Source: Ascaphus truei
Lineage: Eukaryota > Chordata > Amphibia > Anura > Ascaphidae
NCBI GenBank assembly: GCA_036426205.1
Contig: CM071570.1
Span: 57,829,976 to 57,893,975, forward strand
Direction: 5' to 3'
DNA length: 64,000 bases
In this document: positions 26,216-37,781 of the stretch, piece by piece
How positions within the stretch are numbered: position 1 is the first letter of the stretch
How the letters are laid out: each line of letters starts with the position of its first letter
Program-made: the position numbers and the translations under genes
The notes under the pieces: generated by a model
The model's database searches: none
What the model was told of the DNA's origin: nothing
The model's input: the letters and a program-made list of their open reading frames with translations, nothing else

Positions 26216-27065
26216 AGAAAAGAAAAGTCCTGCGATCACCTGTTAGAGGTGCGCAGGTAGAGTAACTGATTCAGTCTATCTCTTACAGCGCGTCTCTTAC
26301 AGACAGGTGGAACCTGGTAGGATTCACACAGCTCAAATCCCATTCAAACGCATTGACCCCTGCTGTATTAATCTGATGGGCCATTACAGCCTGCTGGGGA
26401 CGATCTCACTGAGTTTTCCGCAAAATGGCCACGCTTTTGTCTCGTGATGCTGTAGAGAACAGGCAGCTACATCTGTTGATCGTCCATGCCTTTGTACAGT
26501 ATATGTTGGGTAAAAATAGAATACCAATAATTTCATTTTTTTAAATCAAAAGAAATGTGTATTCTTATTCTTACTAACAAAACCTGTATTAAACTTTATG
26601 TTAAGAAGGATTTCGTTTGTTCCACATATTGTATCGGTTCACTTTTCATTATTGTATATCTCTTACTACTGTATCTCCCAGTATTCTGTTTGCTTCTTCA
26701 AATAATGTTGTATCTGCACAATGACTATACCCCATCATTGTCAGCTTGCTTCATAACAATATAGTCATCTTCTTACATAAATCCCAAAGTTTTATTTTTC
26801 CTGTTGTTTAAGATTCCCTTTGTGATTTTCCATAATTGTTTACAAAACCAAAACCAACCTAGTGTATCTACAGTATTGCAGTTTAACGAATAACCCCCTA
26901 ATGTGCTGTACTGCATCAGAGATATATACTGTACCTCTGCATGTTAGAGCGGTTGAGGTGATTGAGAGTACACATGCCATTTTTTTATATTAGAAACAAA
27001 GCAGGGAGCTCTAATTCTCTGTTCCTTGGTCTTCCATCCACCTGTGATTTGTTTCAATTTGCAAT

Positions 27066-27713
27066 TGTCACGCTGTGCAGCCCGCAGACCAGGCCAGTCC
27101 CCTGTACTGAGGTGGGATGTTGAATATACACACCGACAGCAGAGGGAGCGGGTCCGGGATGTGGTTGTAGCGTGGCCAGGCCTGGGTTAAGATATAGAAT
27201 AGTCGTTTGTACTTGCCGAGTTCAGGTGTATAGAGAGTTCCGTAGTTAAATCCGTTTCCGTGTCCAAGGGTCTGAGAGGTAAGAATCGTGATGGGTAAGC
27301 CGAAGTCGGGAGCCAGGGAGGTAAGTCAGACAAGCCGGTTCAAATCTGTAGGAGTAAAGACAAACAGGAGCACGACACAGTTTCCAGGCTACACAGGAAG
27401 CAAGGAGCTGTGCAGAGCAAGGAAGTGAAGGCAAAGCAGGATATTTAAAGCGACAGTGACCAATCCGGATGAGGGGCATGGCGGAGGCGTGTCGAGGAGC
27501 TGATCGTGAGTGGCTGAGAGACCAGGAAATAGCAGGGCACAGTGAGAGTCTGTAACACCAGTGCCAGAATCCAAGATGGCGACGGCAGAGTTCAAGGTAT
27601 GCACTGGGCGGCGGTATGGGTAGCGACGGGGGGCAGGGGCAGCAGCCGCTGCAGTACTGGTAGTGGGTAAGGAGGGGTCATGCCACAAGGGAAGTGGCCC
27701 CCGATTCCTTACA
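27066..27713 (-). repeat. 3' LTR of the gypsy element
   Basis: This 648-bp partner LTR has the same TATA-like box (27449-27442) and the same 31-base spacing to the presumed start at 27418. A purine-rich tract (AAGGGCGGGG) just upstream is the likely polypurine tract. The pol reading frame continues through it for about 320 bases, to 27389. Confidence 0.93.
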
Positions 27714-29379
27714 GTACCCCGCCCTTCAGGATCGACCTCAGGACGATCCATCCAAGGCTCCTGTGGAAATTTCTTGTGGAAGCGGTCCAAGAGAACTGGA
27801 GCATGGATGTCCTCCTTGGGTACCCAAGAGCGTTCCTCTGGGCCATAACCCTTCCAGTGAACAAGGAATTGTATCTTTCCTCTGGATACACGAGAATCCA
27901 TGATTGTCTGAATTTCGAATTCAGGGTGTCCTTGGGCCGTGACTGGTTTGGGTTTATGAGTCTTAGCAGGGAACTGTTTGCTCTGGATGAATGGCTTGAG
28001 CAAGGAAACGTGGAATACGTTTGGAATCCTCATGGAAGACGGAAGTTGCAGATGAAATGCCACAGGATTGATTTGTTCCTGGATCAAAAAAGGCCCTATG
28101 AATCGGGTTGCCAATTTCGAGGTCGGAGACTTTAACTTGATGTTCTTGGATGAAAGCCAAACTCGGTCCCCTGGCTTGTAATTAGGGGCCTGTTGACGAC
28201 GGTGGTCTGCTTGAGACTTGAATTTCTGAGCGGCGCTAAGAAGCGCGGACTGGATCTTGATCCATGACTCCTGAAGAGTAGTTACCCGTTCATCAGCTGC
28301 CGGCACTCCTATCGGAATGTTTGAGATTGGCAGTCGACTCGGGTGGAAACCATATATCACGAAGAACGGGGTTTCGTGCGTGGATTCATTATGAAGTGAA
28401 TTGGTTGCAAATTCTGCCCAAGGTAGCAGGTCAACCCAATTATCCTGGGAATCGGAAATAAAACACCGTAGGTATTGTTGCAGCGTTTGATTTAGTCTTT
28501 CAGTTTGCCCATTAGTTTGGGGGTGATAGCCTGACGAGAAGGATAGCGTGATGCCAAGCCTCTTGGAGAAAGCCGCCAAAATTTCGATATAAATTGCGTG
28601 CCTCGGTCCGAGACTATGGATGTTGGTATCCCATGGATGCGAAACACCTCCTTGGTGAAGGTATCAGCTAGGGTGGGCGAGGAGGGAAGTCCTTTGAGTG
28701 GAACAAAGTGGGCCTGTTTTGAAAAACGGTCAACGATGACAAAAATGGTATTCATCCCTCTGTAAGGGGGTAGATCCACAATGAAATCCATTGAAATATG
28801 TGACCATGGACGTTCAGGTACTGGCAAGGGCATGAGCAAGCCTGAGGGTCTTTGATGAAGAGTCTTGTTTTGTGCGCATACTGGACAAGCACTAGTAAAT
28901 TCATGAACCATCTTTGCCATATTAGGCCACCAAAAAGTACGCTTGATAAGATCCAAAGTTCTTTTGAAGCCGGGATGGCCGGCTGAACAGACAGAGTGGC
29001 CCCATTCTAGTATCTTTTGATGAAACCTGGGTGCGGCATAAAGAGTTCCTTCCGGTACCTCTAGACCACTCGGAATTTGTGTTTGAGCTTCAACGATCTT
29101 TTCGAGAATGTCAAAAGAGTTGGCGGAAATTATAAACTTAGAGGGTACGATAGTTTCAGGGGTTTCTTCGGATCTTTCCTCAGGAGAAAATTGTCGGGAC
29201 AAGGCATCAGCTTTTGTGTTCTTCGAACCGGGAATATAAGACAGAGAATAATTAAATCTTGAGAAAAATAGTGCCCAACGGGCTTGACGAGACCCCAGAC
29301 GACGTGCATTTTCGATATAAAGAAGATTTTTATGATCAGTCAATATAGAAATAGGTTCGCGGGAACCTTGCAGGAGATG
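27389..29379 (-). pseudogene. Gypsy RNase H end, integrase and chromodomain remnant
   Basis: The region starts with the end of RNase H (LTDHKNLLYIENARRLGSRQ) and the HHCC zinc finger of integrase (AGHPGFKRTLDLIKRTFWWP, then CPVCAQNK). The catalytic core follows, with SMDFIVDLPPY, IVSDRGTQFISKFW and, after a frameshift near 28578, SSGYHPQTNGQTERLNQ. A chromodomain lies near 27930-27805 (FLVHWKGYGPEERSW). The open frame runs on into the 3' LTR. The many other-strand ORFs here are shadows. Confidence 0.92.
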
Positions 29380-30817
29380 TCACCATTCCTGTAAGGCCAT
29401 CTTGATAGCCAAGAGCTCTCTATTGCCAACATCATAGTTTTTTTCAGCGGGCGAAAACTTCTTTGAAAAAAAACCGCATGGATGAAGCTTATCTTGAGGG
29501 AATAATCTCTGGGACAGGATGGCGCCTGCACCACAATCAACTTCTAAAGTAAAAGGAAGACTAACATCAGGATGTCGCAGAATGGGTGCCGAGACGAAAG
29601 CTTGTTTCAGGGCTTCGAAGGACAAGACGGCCTGCGGAGGCCAAACAGACGGGTCAGCTCCCTTCTTGTTAAGGGCCGTAAAGGGAGCCACAGTGGTAGA
29701 AAAATTTCGGATGAATTTTCTATAGTAATTGGAGAAGCCCATAAACCGCTGGATGGCTTTGAGAGAGTTGGGCAGAGGCCAATCCAAAACAGCCTTAAGT
29801 TTTTCACGGTCCATTGAAAATCCTTTATCTGAAATTATATAGCCTAAGAAGGCAGTAGAGGTTTGATGAAAAAGACATTTCTCGAGCTTAGCGTAGAGGT
29901 TATTGACACGAAGGCGAGCGAGTACGAGCCTGGTATGCTGACATGATCTTGAAGATTTTTAGAAAAAATGAGGATATCGTCCAGATAGACGATTACGAAA
30001 GAGTTGAGAACATCACGGAAGACATCATTCATCAAATCCTGAAAAACAGCAGGAGCATTGCATAAGCCGAAGGCCTTACAAGATACTCGTAGTGGCCGCT
30101 TCTGGTATTGAAGGCAGTCTTCCATTCATCGCCTTCTCGGATGCGAACAAGATTGTAAGCTCCTCGGAGGTCTAGCTTGGAATTTTTTTTTGCCCCTTGA
30201 AGCCTACCAAAAATTTCGGAGATCAACGGAAGGGGGTATCGATTCTTGACTGTGATGAGATTGAGCCCTCGGTAATCAATGCATGGTCTCAGGGATTCGT
30301 CTTTCTTTTTGACAAAAAAGAAACCGGCACCAGCGGGGGACGAAGAATTACGAATGAATCCTTTTTCAAGGTTTTCTTTAATGTATGCTGCCATGGCTTC
30401 AGTTTCAGGGAGAGACAAGGGGTAGGACTTACACTTAGGAAGAACAGCGCCGGGAACCAGATCAATGGGGCAATCATAAGGTCTGTGAGGAGGTAGAACC
30501 TCCGATTGTGTCTTGCTAAACACGTTGATGAAATACGCATATGCTTCAGGAAGAGCGGAATCATTAGCCGGGGGCGTTTCCACTCCCGCGAGGACTGTGG
30601 TAGGAGAAATGACCGGCAATAGTGAGGCGTCTGACTCTGGCTCCCACTGAATTGTCTTGCCATCCCTCCAATCAATGCGTGGGTTGTGCTGCTGTAGCCA
30701 GGGTAATCCTCGGATAACTGGAACGGCAGGAGAGTGCATCACGTCAAAGGATATTATTTTGGTATGAGTACCGGCAGAAAGGGTGAGAGGAAGAGTCTCT
30801 AACGTGATGAAGGCAGG
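29380..30817 (-). pseudogene. Gypsy reverse transcriptase/RNase H remnant
   Basis: The region encodes RT blocks [28 protein letters not shown] and [13 protein letters not shown]. The frame then shifts near 30070, continuing with [18 protein letters not shown] and the catalytic YLDD. A second shift lies near 29940. The RNase H part ([40 protein letters not shown]) ends in an in-frame TGA at 29382-29380 where the family has Arg, a typical CpG-decay change. Confidence 0.9.
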
Positions 30818-30819
30818 TT

Positions 30820-32008
30820 ACAAAGGACGACCATCAATAACCTCGAGGCCAATCGGCGATTTCTTAGCGATGAGCGGAATCTTGTTATGAGTAGCAAAAT
30901 CTTGATCCACAAAGTTACCACCGGATCCTGAATCAAGAAAAGCAGCGGTGGTTACGAGAAAATTCGGACCTTCAAGCGAGACTGGAAGCATAATTCTCTT
31001 GGGGAGTTCCTCTTCAGAGATAGGGTGAGAAGATATTGACCCCAAAATGAGTCCCTCTTGCCCCATTGGTCGTGTTTGTTCTTTGGGCCTTAAAGGACAA
31101 AAACGTACCGTATGCTCAGGAGATCCACAGTAGTAGCAAAGGCCCTCATTCCGTCGACGAGCCCTTTCGGTAGTCCGGTCAGGGGTTCTATCGGCAATCC
31201 TGTCGGTATTACGGAACTCTTGACTGGCAATCTGCATGGGTTCCACAGCGTCTAGAACAGGGTGAATAGCTGGGAAGGACTTGGGAAGAATAGGTTCAGA
31301 AGAGAAAATTCTGGGACGCTGGCGTTCATGACGGCGCTGTTGAAGGCGCTGATCCACTCGTATGCATTGTGCGATCAATTCCTCCAATCCCTGGGGCCTA
31401 GGCTGGACTGCAAGTTCATCCTTTACAGAGTCGGACAAACCTTGCAAAAACACAGCAATAAGGGCTTCTTAGTTCCAATGCGTCTCCGCCGTGACAGTCC
31501 GGAATTCCAATGTGTATTTGGCTACGGACCTAGGACCTTGAGACAATTGAACAAGAGAAGAAGCGGCCATATCACTGCGGGCGGGAATATTGAATACCTG
31601 CTGGAATTCTTGGAGGAAGATCTGGTAATCCTGAGTGATTTCCGCACGCAACTCCCAGATGGGAGAGGCCCATGCCAAGGTGTCCCCTGTTAAAAGAGAG
31701 TAAACATAGGCTACATTGGTGCGTCCGGTGGGGAACAGGCTGGGAGAAATCTCAAACTGTATTTCACATTGGTTCAAAAACCCACGACAGGCTAGAGGGT
31801 CACCCGCATATGCTTTAGGCGTAGGAATCCTGAGTTCTGATGGCCGATTACCACCCTGTGCGGCTGGGGCCGGAATAGGCTGTAGTGAAAGCTGGGAAAG
31901 CTGGTGTATCAGGCTTGTGATCTGAGTTCTCAAAGTATCAATGCAAAGCGCAAGTCCCCTGATTACTTGGCCCACATCAGTCAGGTCTGTTTCTGTTGGG
32001 CTCTGCAT
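30820..32008 (-). pseudogene. Gypsy gag and protease remnant
   Basis: The frame opens with MQSPTETDLTDVG at 32008 and has a retrotransposon-gag capsid-like region (PKAYAGDPLACRGFLNQCE). It is broken by an in-frame TAA at 31471-31469, after which the same frame continues to a second TAA at 30820-30818. Before that stop are a CCHC zinc knuckle (CYYCGSPEHTVRFC) and the aspartic-protease motif FLDSGSGGNFV. The spacing fits sushi-type elements. Confidence 0.88.
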
Positions 32009-32010
32009 AA

Positions 32011-32657
32011 TGTCACGCTGTGCAGCCCGCAGACCAGGCCAGTCCCCTGTACTGAGATGGGATGTTGAATATACACACTGACAGCAGAGGGAGCGGGACT
32101 GGGATGTGGTTGTAGCGTGGCCAGGCCTGCGTTAAGATATAGAATAGTCATTTGTACTTGCCGAGTTCAGGAGTATAGAGAGTTCCGTAGTTAAATCCGT
32201 TTCCGTGTCCAAGGGTCTGAGAGGTAAGAATCGTGATGGGTAAGCCGAAGTCGGGAGCCAGGGAGGTAAGTCAGACAAGCCGGTTCAAATCTGTAGGAGT
32301 AAAGACCAGCAGGAACACGACACAGTTTCCAGGCTACACAGGAAGCAAGGAGCTATGCATAGCAAGGAAGTGAAGGCAAAGCAGGATATTTAAAGCGACA
32401 GTGACCAATCCGGACGAGGGGCATGTCGGATGCGTGTCGAGGAGCTGCTCGTGAGTGGCTGAGAGACCAGGAAATAGCAGGGCACAGCTGAGTCTGTAAC
32501 ACCAGTGCCAGAATCCAAGATGGCGACAGCAGAGTTCAAGGTATGCACTGGGCGGCGGCATGGGTAGCGACGGGGGGCAGGGGCAGCAGCCGCTGCAGTA
32601 CTGGTAGTGGGTAAGGGGGGTTCATGCCGCAGGGGACGTGGCCCCTGTTTCCTTACA
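32011..32657 (-). repeat. 5' LTR of the gypsy element
   Basis: This is a 647-bp LTR starting TGTAAGG and ending CGTGACA on the - strand. A TATA-like TTTAAATA lies at 32394-32387, and 31 bases downstream is a segment (32363-32352) nearly complementary to the sequence just inside the LTR. That geometry predicts the transcription start there. The gag ATG begins two bases after the LTR end. Confidence 0.93.
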
Positions 32658-33023
32658 GCAATGTTTCATTTATTAATCATTCTATTTATTTTGCAGATTT
32701 TTTTTAATGTATGTACAGTATTGCTTTATTTCTATGCCTGAATTTCCGGTACCTTATCTATATCTTAATACTTAAATGCAGTTTCTAAGTGATTTATTGG
32801 CTACAGATTAGCACAAAAGGTGCTCAGTAGTAACCATAATAGTAACAGTAACAATAGTAGATGTTAACTAAATGTGTTTTTTATCCACTGATAACGCTTC
32901 CGGGCTACTTTGCTAGATTATATTACGACAGTATTTTCATGTTCACTCATATGAGCATATTGTGTGGTGCAATGGTCAGGAGATATGTGGCCTTACAGTA
33001 GAGGTCGTTTATAGCAAAGGTGC

Positions 33024-33300
33024 GCATGCGTGTACTCACGCTCTAGTGCACATATATCAATGGATTTACGGGCTTGGTGTTCGCATCAGTGAGAACAAAA
33101 GTTAATACAATATTGCATATTATATTTACCTTCCTTGGAAACCTTAAACATAAAAACAATGCTTTAAGTAATCAACAGACGTACTCAACAGACTGTGCAT
33201 GCGTGTACTCACACTGTAATGCGCATGTATCAATGCATCTACGGGCTGGCTATTCATGTCATAACAAAAGTTAATAATACTGTATATTATTATATCATAT
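33024..33300. repeat. Two tandem ~173-bp repeats
   Basis: The segment beginning at 33024 (GCATGCGTGTACTCAC) recurs at 33197 with about 80% similarity by eye, including TACGGGCT and AACAAAAGTTAATA blocks. It abuts the 3' side of the forkhead ORF. Function is unknown. Confidence 0.75.
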
Positions 33301-33339
33301 AAACTGTATATTATTATATCATTAAAAACCCCGCCAACT

Positions 33340-33885
33340 TCACAGATGATACTGGGACAGGCATCCAGAATTAGCCATAGATTTAAAATCATGTTGAGAT
33401 TGTTTCTTATAGCAGTCAGTTAGATCCCAAAAGGTATATTCATGTTGGTGAGTGGGTGGATGCTGTTCCTGTTGATACTCTTGAAACTCATGAAACTCAC
33501 ATTGTGGCTCATCAGATGGTGGCTCATTGCAAGATTGTTTTGTAAAATTATTCAATGTTTTAGTCTCGGTCCCGATCCCACTTCTTGCTCGTATCCTTCT
33601 CTTTTTGCCATGATCAAACATACCGGCACATGCTGGAAGCAATGACCAATAACCCTGTTTAATCCCTGTACATAGCGTTGTGCGAACAAAGCAATAATAA
33701 CTTGACAAAACACATCGAACCATGTTCTTCCATCCATGGCCAGGGGAATCTTTGTAGTATTCATAATCGCAAATTATATAGTCATATATTTCTGATACAT
33801 TGGCTTTCTTATTTGCTCGATCATTAATTGCTAAAAAGATAATATATGCAAAACTATATTTTTGTCTCGTAGAAGCACATGACAT
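33340..33885 (-). CDS. Intronless forkhead-domain (FOX) ORF, divergent
   Basis: This 181-codon ORF runs from ATG (33885) to TGA (33340) on the strand opposite PCSK2, inside its last intron. An in-frame TAG lies four codons upstream (33897-33895), so this ATG is the first possible start. Residues about 8-101 read as a forkhead winged helix: KYSFAYIIFLAIND (helix 1), VSEIYDYIICDYEYYKDSPG, HGWKNMVR, CFVRTTL, then QGYWSLLPACAGMFDHG and a basic KKRRIRAR tail. The recognition helix differs from the NS(I/V)RHNLSLN consensus: Arg57 is kept, but the His and Asn that contact DNA are Cys58 and Val59. The remaining 80 residues are Gln/His/Glu-rich and unrecognised. It may be a retrogene or a fast-evolving FOX paralogue, either functional or newly decaying. 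I cannot assign a FOX class. Confidence 0.72.
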   Translation of the reverse strand: MSCASTRQKYSFAYIIFLAINDRANKKANVSEIYDYIICDYEYYKDSPGHGWKNMVRCVLSSYYCFVRTTLCTGIKQGYWSLLPACAGMFDHGKKRRIRARSGIGTETKTLNNFTKQSCNEPPSDEPQCEFHEFQEYQQEQHPPTHQHEYTFWDLTDCYKKQSQHDFKSMANSGCLSQYHL

Positions 33886-34702
33886 ACAGTATTGCTAAAA
33901 TTGTCCCCTATTCTCCTGTAAAGTGTCTCTGCAAAGTGTCTCTGTACTGTATCTGTGTGCCCGAAAAGCAAAGTAAAAAAAAAATTTGGTACAAAAATAC
34001 TGCAACAAAAACTCAACAACTCAAATTTAATAACGCTTAGAGTGCTTAATGCTAAATAACAATGTGTTCTTGTAAGATATTATGGACTGTAGCATCAGAA
34101 GACAGGCACCTGTTCTGCGAATTGTAAATTGTGGTGCTGAACATCCCCCCCCCCACCTCCCAAAGGCAAATAAGATCACTTTGCATCTGCCGAATAGGTG
34201 AAGAAATATAAACAAACAAATCCTAATTTCGCCTGACATACCCCTGTTAAATACAGGTGTGAATAACAACACGAAGAGTTGCGAGAGTTAAATGTTATTG
34301 ATTATATCTTCCAAACAAAACGAGAGATGTCCGCACTTTTGTTGAGGAAAGCCAGAAAAACAAGGCCATATCTGTAGTTACAGTATAACCACAAACGTGG
34401 TTGAAGGTCTAGCATTAGCCATATGGGACCTACTGTACTGTAAAAGAAGTTACTTAATCCTTAACTTGTTTTATGACTCCTAACTATTGTTCCATCATGT
34501 ACCATTAGTTACATAAGAAACTCTACAGGCAGATATAAATGTACAGGCATTCATAAGATACTATGGCATATTTTCAACCCTTGAGATATTATATATTGGG
34601 GACTTCCAGTCATTTTATAATCTAGGATTTATACACAAAAATGTGATGATGTGAAAATTGTTTGCTGTAGAGTAATTTTAAGTTTTGTTTTTTTACCCGT
34701 AG

Positions 34703-35189
34703 AAAAATTCCTTCAAATGGAAAGTTGATTCTTACGCTTACGACTGATGCCTGTGAAGGAAAGGAAAATTTTGTTCGCTACCTTGAACATGTTCAAGCGG
34801 TTATAACTGTGAATTCTACGAGGAGAGGGGAATTGAACATCAACATGACATCACCAATGGGAACTAAATCTATTTTATTGAGTCGTCGTCCTAGGGATGA
34901 TGACTCAAAGGTGGGTTTTGATAAATGGCCATTCATGACAACACACTCATGGGGGGAAGACCCAAGAGGGACTTGGGTTCTTGAGGTTGGTTTTGTTGGT
35001 AGCATGCCAGAGAAAGGTGTTTTAAAAGAATGGACTCTGATGCTACATGGGACTCAAAGTGCCCCCTATATAGACCAAATAGTTAGAGATTACCAGTCTA
35101 AATTAGCTATGTCCAAGAAAGAGGAGCTGGAAGAAGAACTGGATGAAGCTGTCGAGAGAAGTCTCAAAAGTCTATTAAGCAAGAACTAG
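34703..35189 (+). CDS. PCSK2: PCSK2 last coding exon: P domain, C-terminus, stop
   Basis: The terminal coding exon follows GTAG at 34699-34702 and ends at the TAG at 35187-35189. It adds 161 residues, bringing the deduced numbering to 638, the mammalian PC2 length. It contains the P (Homo B) domain with the N-S-T glycosylation sequon at Asn514 and the motif GTKSILLSRRPRDDDSKVGF. The C-terminus is a basic/acidic amphipathic helix (KLAMSKKEELEEELDEAVER) resembling the granule-sorting tail. Codons 34824-34832 read Arg-Gly-Glu where the family has a conserved Arg-Gly-Asp; see findings. The reading frame is intact, so the gene looks functional. Confidence 0.97.
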
Positions 35190-35353
35190 CACTATTCTGC
35201 ATGTCAAACTCATGTTTTTTTTTTCTTTTAAAGTTTTTTCTGCATTCCTTTCTACTGTACCAACCACATTTCTGTGCTTTATCTAATTGCATCTCTGTAT
35301 CATGATTTAGAAATCTTTATAGGCATCAATTCCTTTATTTGGAATCAAATAAA
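35190..35353 (+). promoter_or_regulatory. PCSK2: PCSK2 3'UTR start with a candidate poly(A) signal
   Basis: The sequence after the stop codon is T-rich and non-coding. The first AATAAA hexamer is at 35348-35353, about 160 bases after the stop. Mammalian PCSK2 transcripts have long 3'UTRs, and further hexamers occur downstream (for example near 36698), so the end used in vivo cannot be chosen from sequence. Confidence 0.4.
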
Positions 35354-37581
35354 TCTATTTTTACAGTGAGAGCCCAAATACCATGAACTGAAAATGAACA
35401 TGTAGAATTTGTGACAGTGTATTTTTGTGTCCTACAACATATCTTACAAAAATAGACATGTTATCACTCTTTATTTTTAGAAAAACAAAACAAGGGGATA
35501 TAAAGTTATAAAGGGGAAAAACATGGACCTAGGATAACTTTTTCATAATGAAATATGTTCATTGTTTTAGTGGAGATTCTTTACAAATTCTCAACAACAA
35601 CAAAAATAATTTTGATAGTACAAAGAAACTAGCCCAAAGACATTTGTTTATTTTTTAATCAACTAACTGCCAGCTGTGCAATAAACATATCGGAATACGT
35701 AAGAAATTTTTATTTTATAGGAGCATGGTAGCAACAAATGGAAAGTTATTAAAAGCACAATATATTTTTCTTCTGTACCTAATTATGAAAGTAAAGTTCC
35801 ATTTGCATACAATCAGCACAGTAAAATTAAACATTGTGTGACTGTACTTAGGCAGTGTATAACATATGTTTTATTACAAGGAAGCCAATCATGTCTATTG
35901 TTAAAAAAAAACCATATGGTATATTCAAATCATATTTTTAAAAGTGGAAAAATGTATTTAATTTGGAGATCTAATAAAAAAAACAGAGGATATGATTATG
36001 TATATGGGTGTATGTATATGAAGGCACACATACAGTAGAAACACACATGCACAGGATAATGTTCAGTTCACAAATGTGCATGTGTACTACAGTAACTAAT
36101 GAAACAAAGATTAGTCATTTATGAAATCATCATCTTCTGTATGGAAAGCCTTTGACTTAAAAACACCTTTGTGAAAATTTCAGATGACCATGTACAGTAC
36201 ATTAATTTGCATTGCATTCTTGTAATCATGCAGTTCTATGTCAAAACATTAAATGTCTTATATAGCAACAATTTTTTTAAATGTTGGTTTATATTTCTTA
36301 GATATTATGGCTACTTTTCTGGAATTTAAATAAACAAATATGCAAATTAATTTGCTACATTCAAATGCCCTTGATCTTTATGATGAATTTAGTATAACTG
36401 TATTTCTAAGCTATAAAGGAAGAACAATGTAAAATATTCTAGTGCATTATAAAATGTGAGTTTATCATTAGAGTACAAATGACCTACATAAAGTTATATT
36501 CCAAAATGTTTTGTTACAAGTAAATAATATTTCAGTGTATACCTATTTAGTGTTTTCAACACATTATAATCAAATTAAAGAAACAGGGTTTTAACGGCAA
36601 CAGTTTTTATACCAAGGTCATGATTATGTATAATAATTAATTAAATCCTGACTGTAACATAATCAAGAAGGACATTCATTTATTATATTATCAATAAAAT
36701 ACTATAGTATTTCTATAGGACTTGAAACATTGATAGAATTATGACTACCAGCTAAGCAAGCATGGTTAGTATTTACTGTAATACATTTACTGTAGAGCCA
36801 AGATTAATTACTGGTGTTAGACATTAGTAAACCTAAAGTTGTTTTGTTGTAGTGGTAGTTATGATGTTCATTATTATCCATTATTATCCATGGGTAAATA
36901 ATATTAATGGAGAGGTAGTAGGTCCATGATAAATTATATTTGTTTCCTAATCCAAGATTTTTTGTTTTATTTGGTAGTACTGACTGGGGGATTTTCGGAC
37001 TATATACCAGCAAGCATATGGTCAAATAAGCAGGAGTGCTAACTTACACTTACAGTAGTGATAAACCTGACTATGTAAAGATTTCTAAGTTACAGTATCT
37101 GTAAGGGGTACTGTATGTGTTAGTAAGACATAAGGCACTGGATGTGTCATTTAAAAAGACAATACTCTTGTAATTGTGTTATTTCTCATTTACACAAGGG
37201 TACATATAAAATTAATCAGACCATTACATTTTGCAACCATTTGGTGGTTTTCACAACACAATACACTTTTACTGCTTAGATTTTCTAAGTAAACTAAAGA
37301 TATAACTGTCATTATTTCAGTGGTGTGTGGGATGTATTCTTAAATCATTCAGCTCTCCAAGATTTTAAATGAACACACCACATCCAATTAAAAATAGATT
37401 TATTTAATTGTTCATGCATTAAATTTGTGTGCTCCCTAAAATTTATATTTCATGATAATATATATGGAATACATATCTACTACACACATTATATTTTGAT
37501 TTTTAAGTTACTCATTAACGTAAAAAATATTTGATTGCACAAACTTTTATGAACTCTGAGTATTATGTATTACCTCCAAAT
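35354..37581. other. AT-rich PCSK2 3'UTR or intergenic DNA
   Basis: No ORF, repeat or RNA recognised. Several AATAAA hexamers. It may be a long 3'UTR. Confidence 0.4.
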
Positions 37582-37781
37582 CATAGAAGTAGGAACAGAG
37601 ATGGAGGCACTCCAGTGGTCTTCCAAAGATCATAAGTTTATTACAAAACTGTCAACGTTTCGGTCTGCTTGCAAATCTTTGATAAAGGTTCGAAAGCAGA
37701 CTGAAACGTTAGCCTTTTGTAATAAAGTTATGATCTTTGGAAGACTGCTGTAGTTCCTCATCTCTGTTTCTACTTCTATGA
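37582..37781. repeat. 200-bp foldback with GAAACGTT arms
   Basis: The arms share CATAGAAGTAG/CTACTTCTATG and CCAAAGATCATAA; each carries the GAAACGTT motif at the inner end. TTTGATAAAG lies in the loop. Confidence 0.85.

Larger units (their letters stand above)
27066..32657 (-). mobile_element. Full-length Tf1/sushi-type Ty3/gypsy retrotransposon, inactivated
   Basis: This 5.6-kb element lies antisense in the last PCSK2 intron. Two LTRs (TGTAAGG...GTGACA on the - strand) enclose gag, protease, reverse transcriptase, RNase H, integrase and a chromodomain in the Ty3/gypsy order. The 5-base target duplication GCAAT flanks it exactly (27061-27065 and 32658-32662). The chromodomain, CCHC gag and apparent self-priming site place it with the vertebrate Tf1/sushi group. 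Coding regions carry at least three in-frame stops and three frameshifts, so this copy is dead. About 25-30 differences between the LTRs (roughly 4% by eye) suggest a moderately old insertion. Confidence 0.95.

Noticed and set aside
27680..31693. Plus-strand ORFs of 60-151 codons within the gypsy element
   Set aside because: They lie opposite recognisable minus-strand gag-pol domains and resemble no protein.
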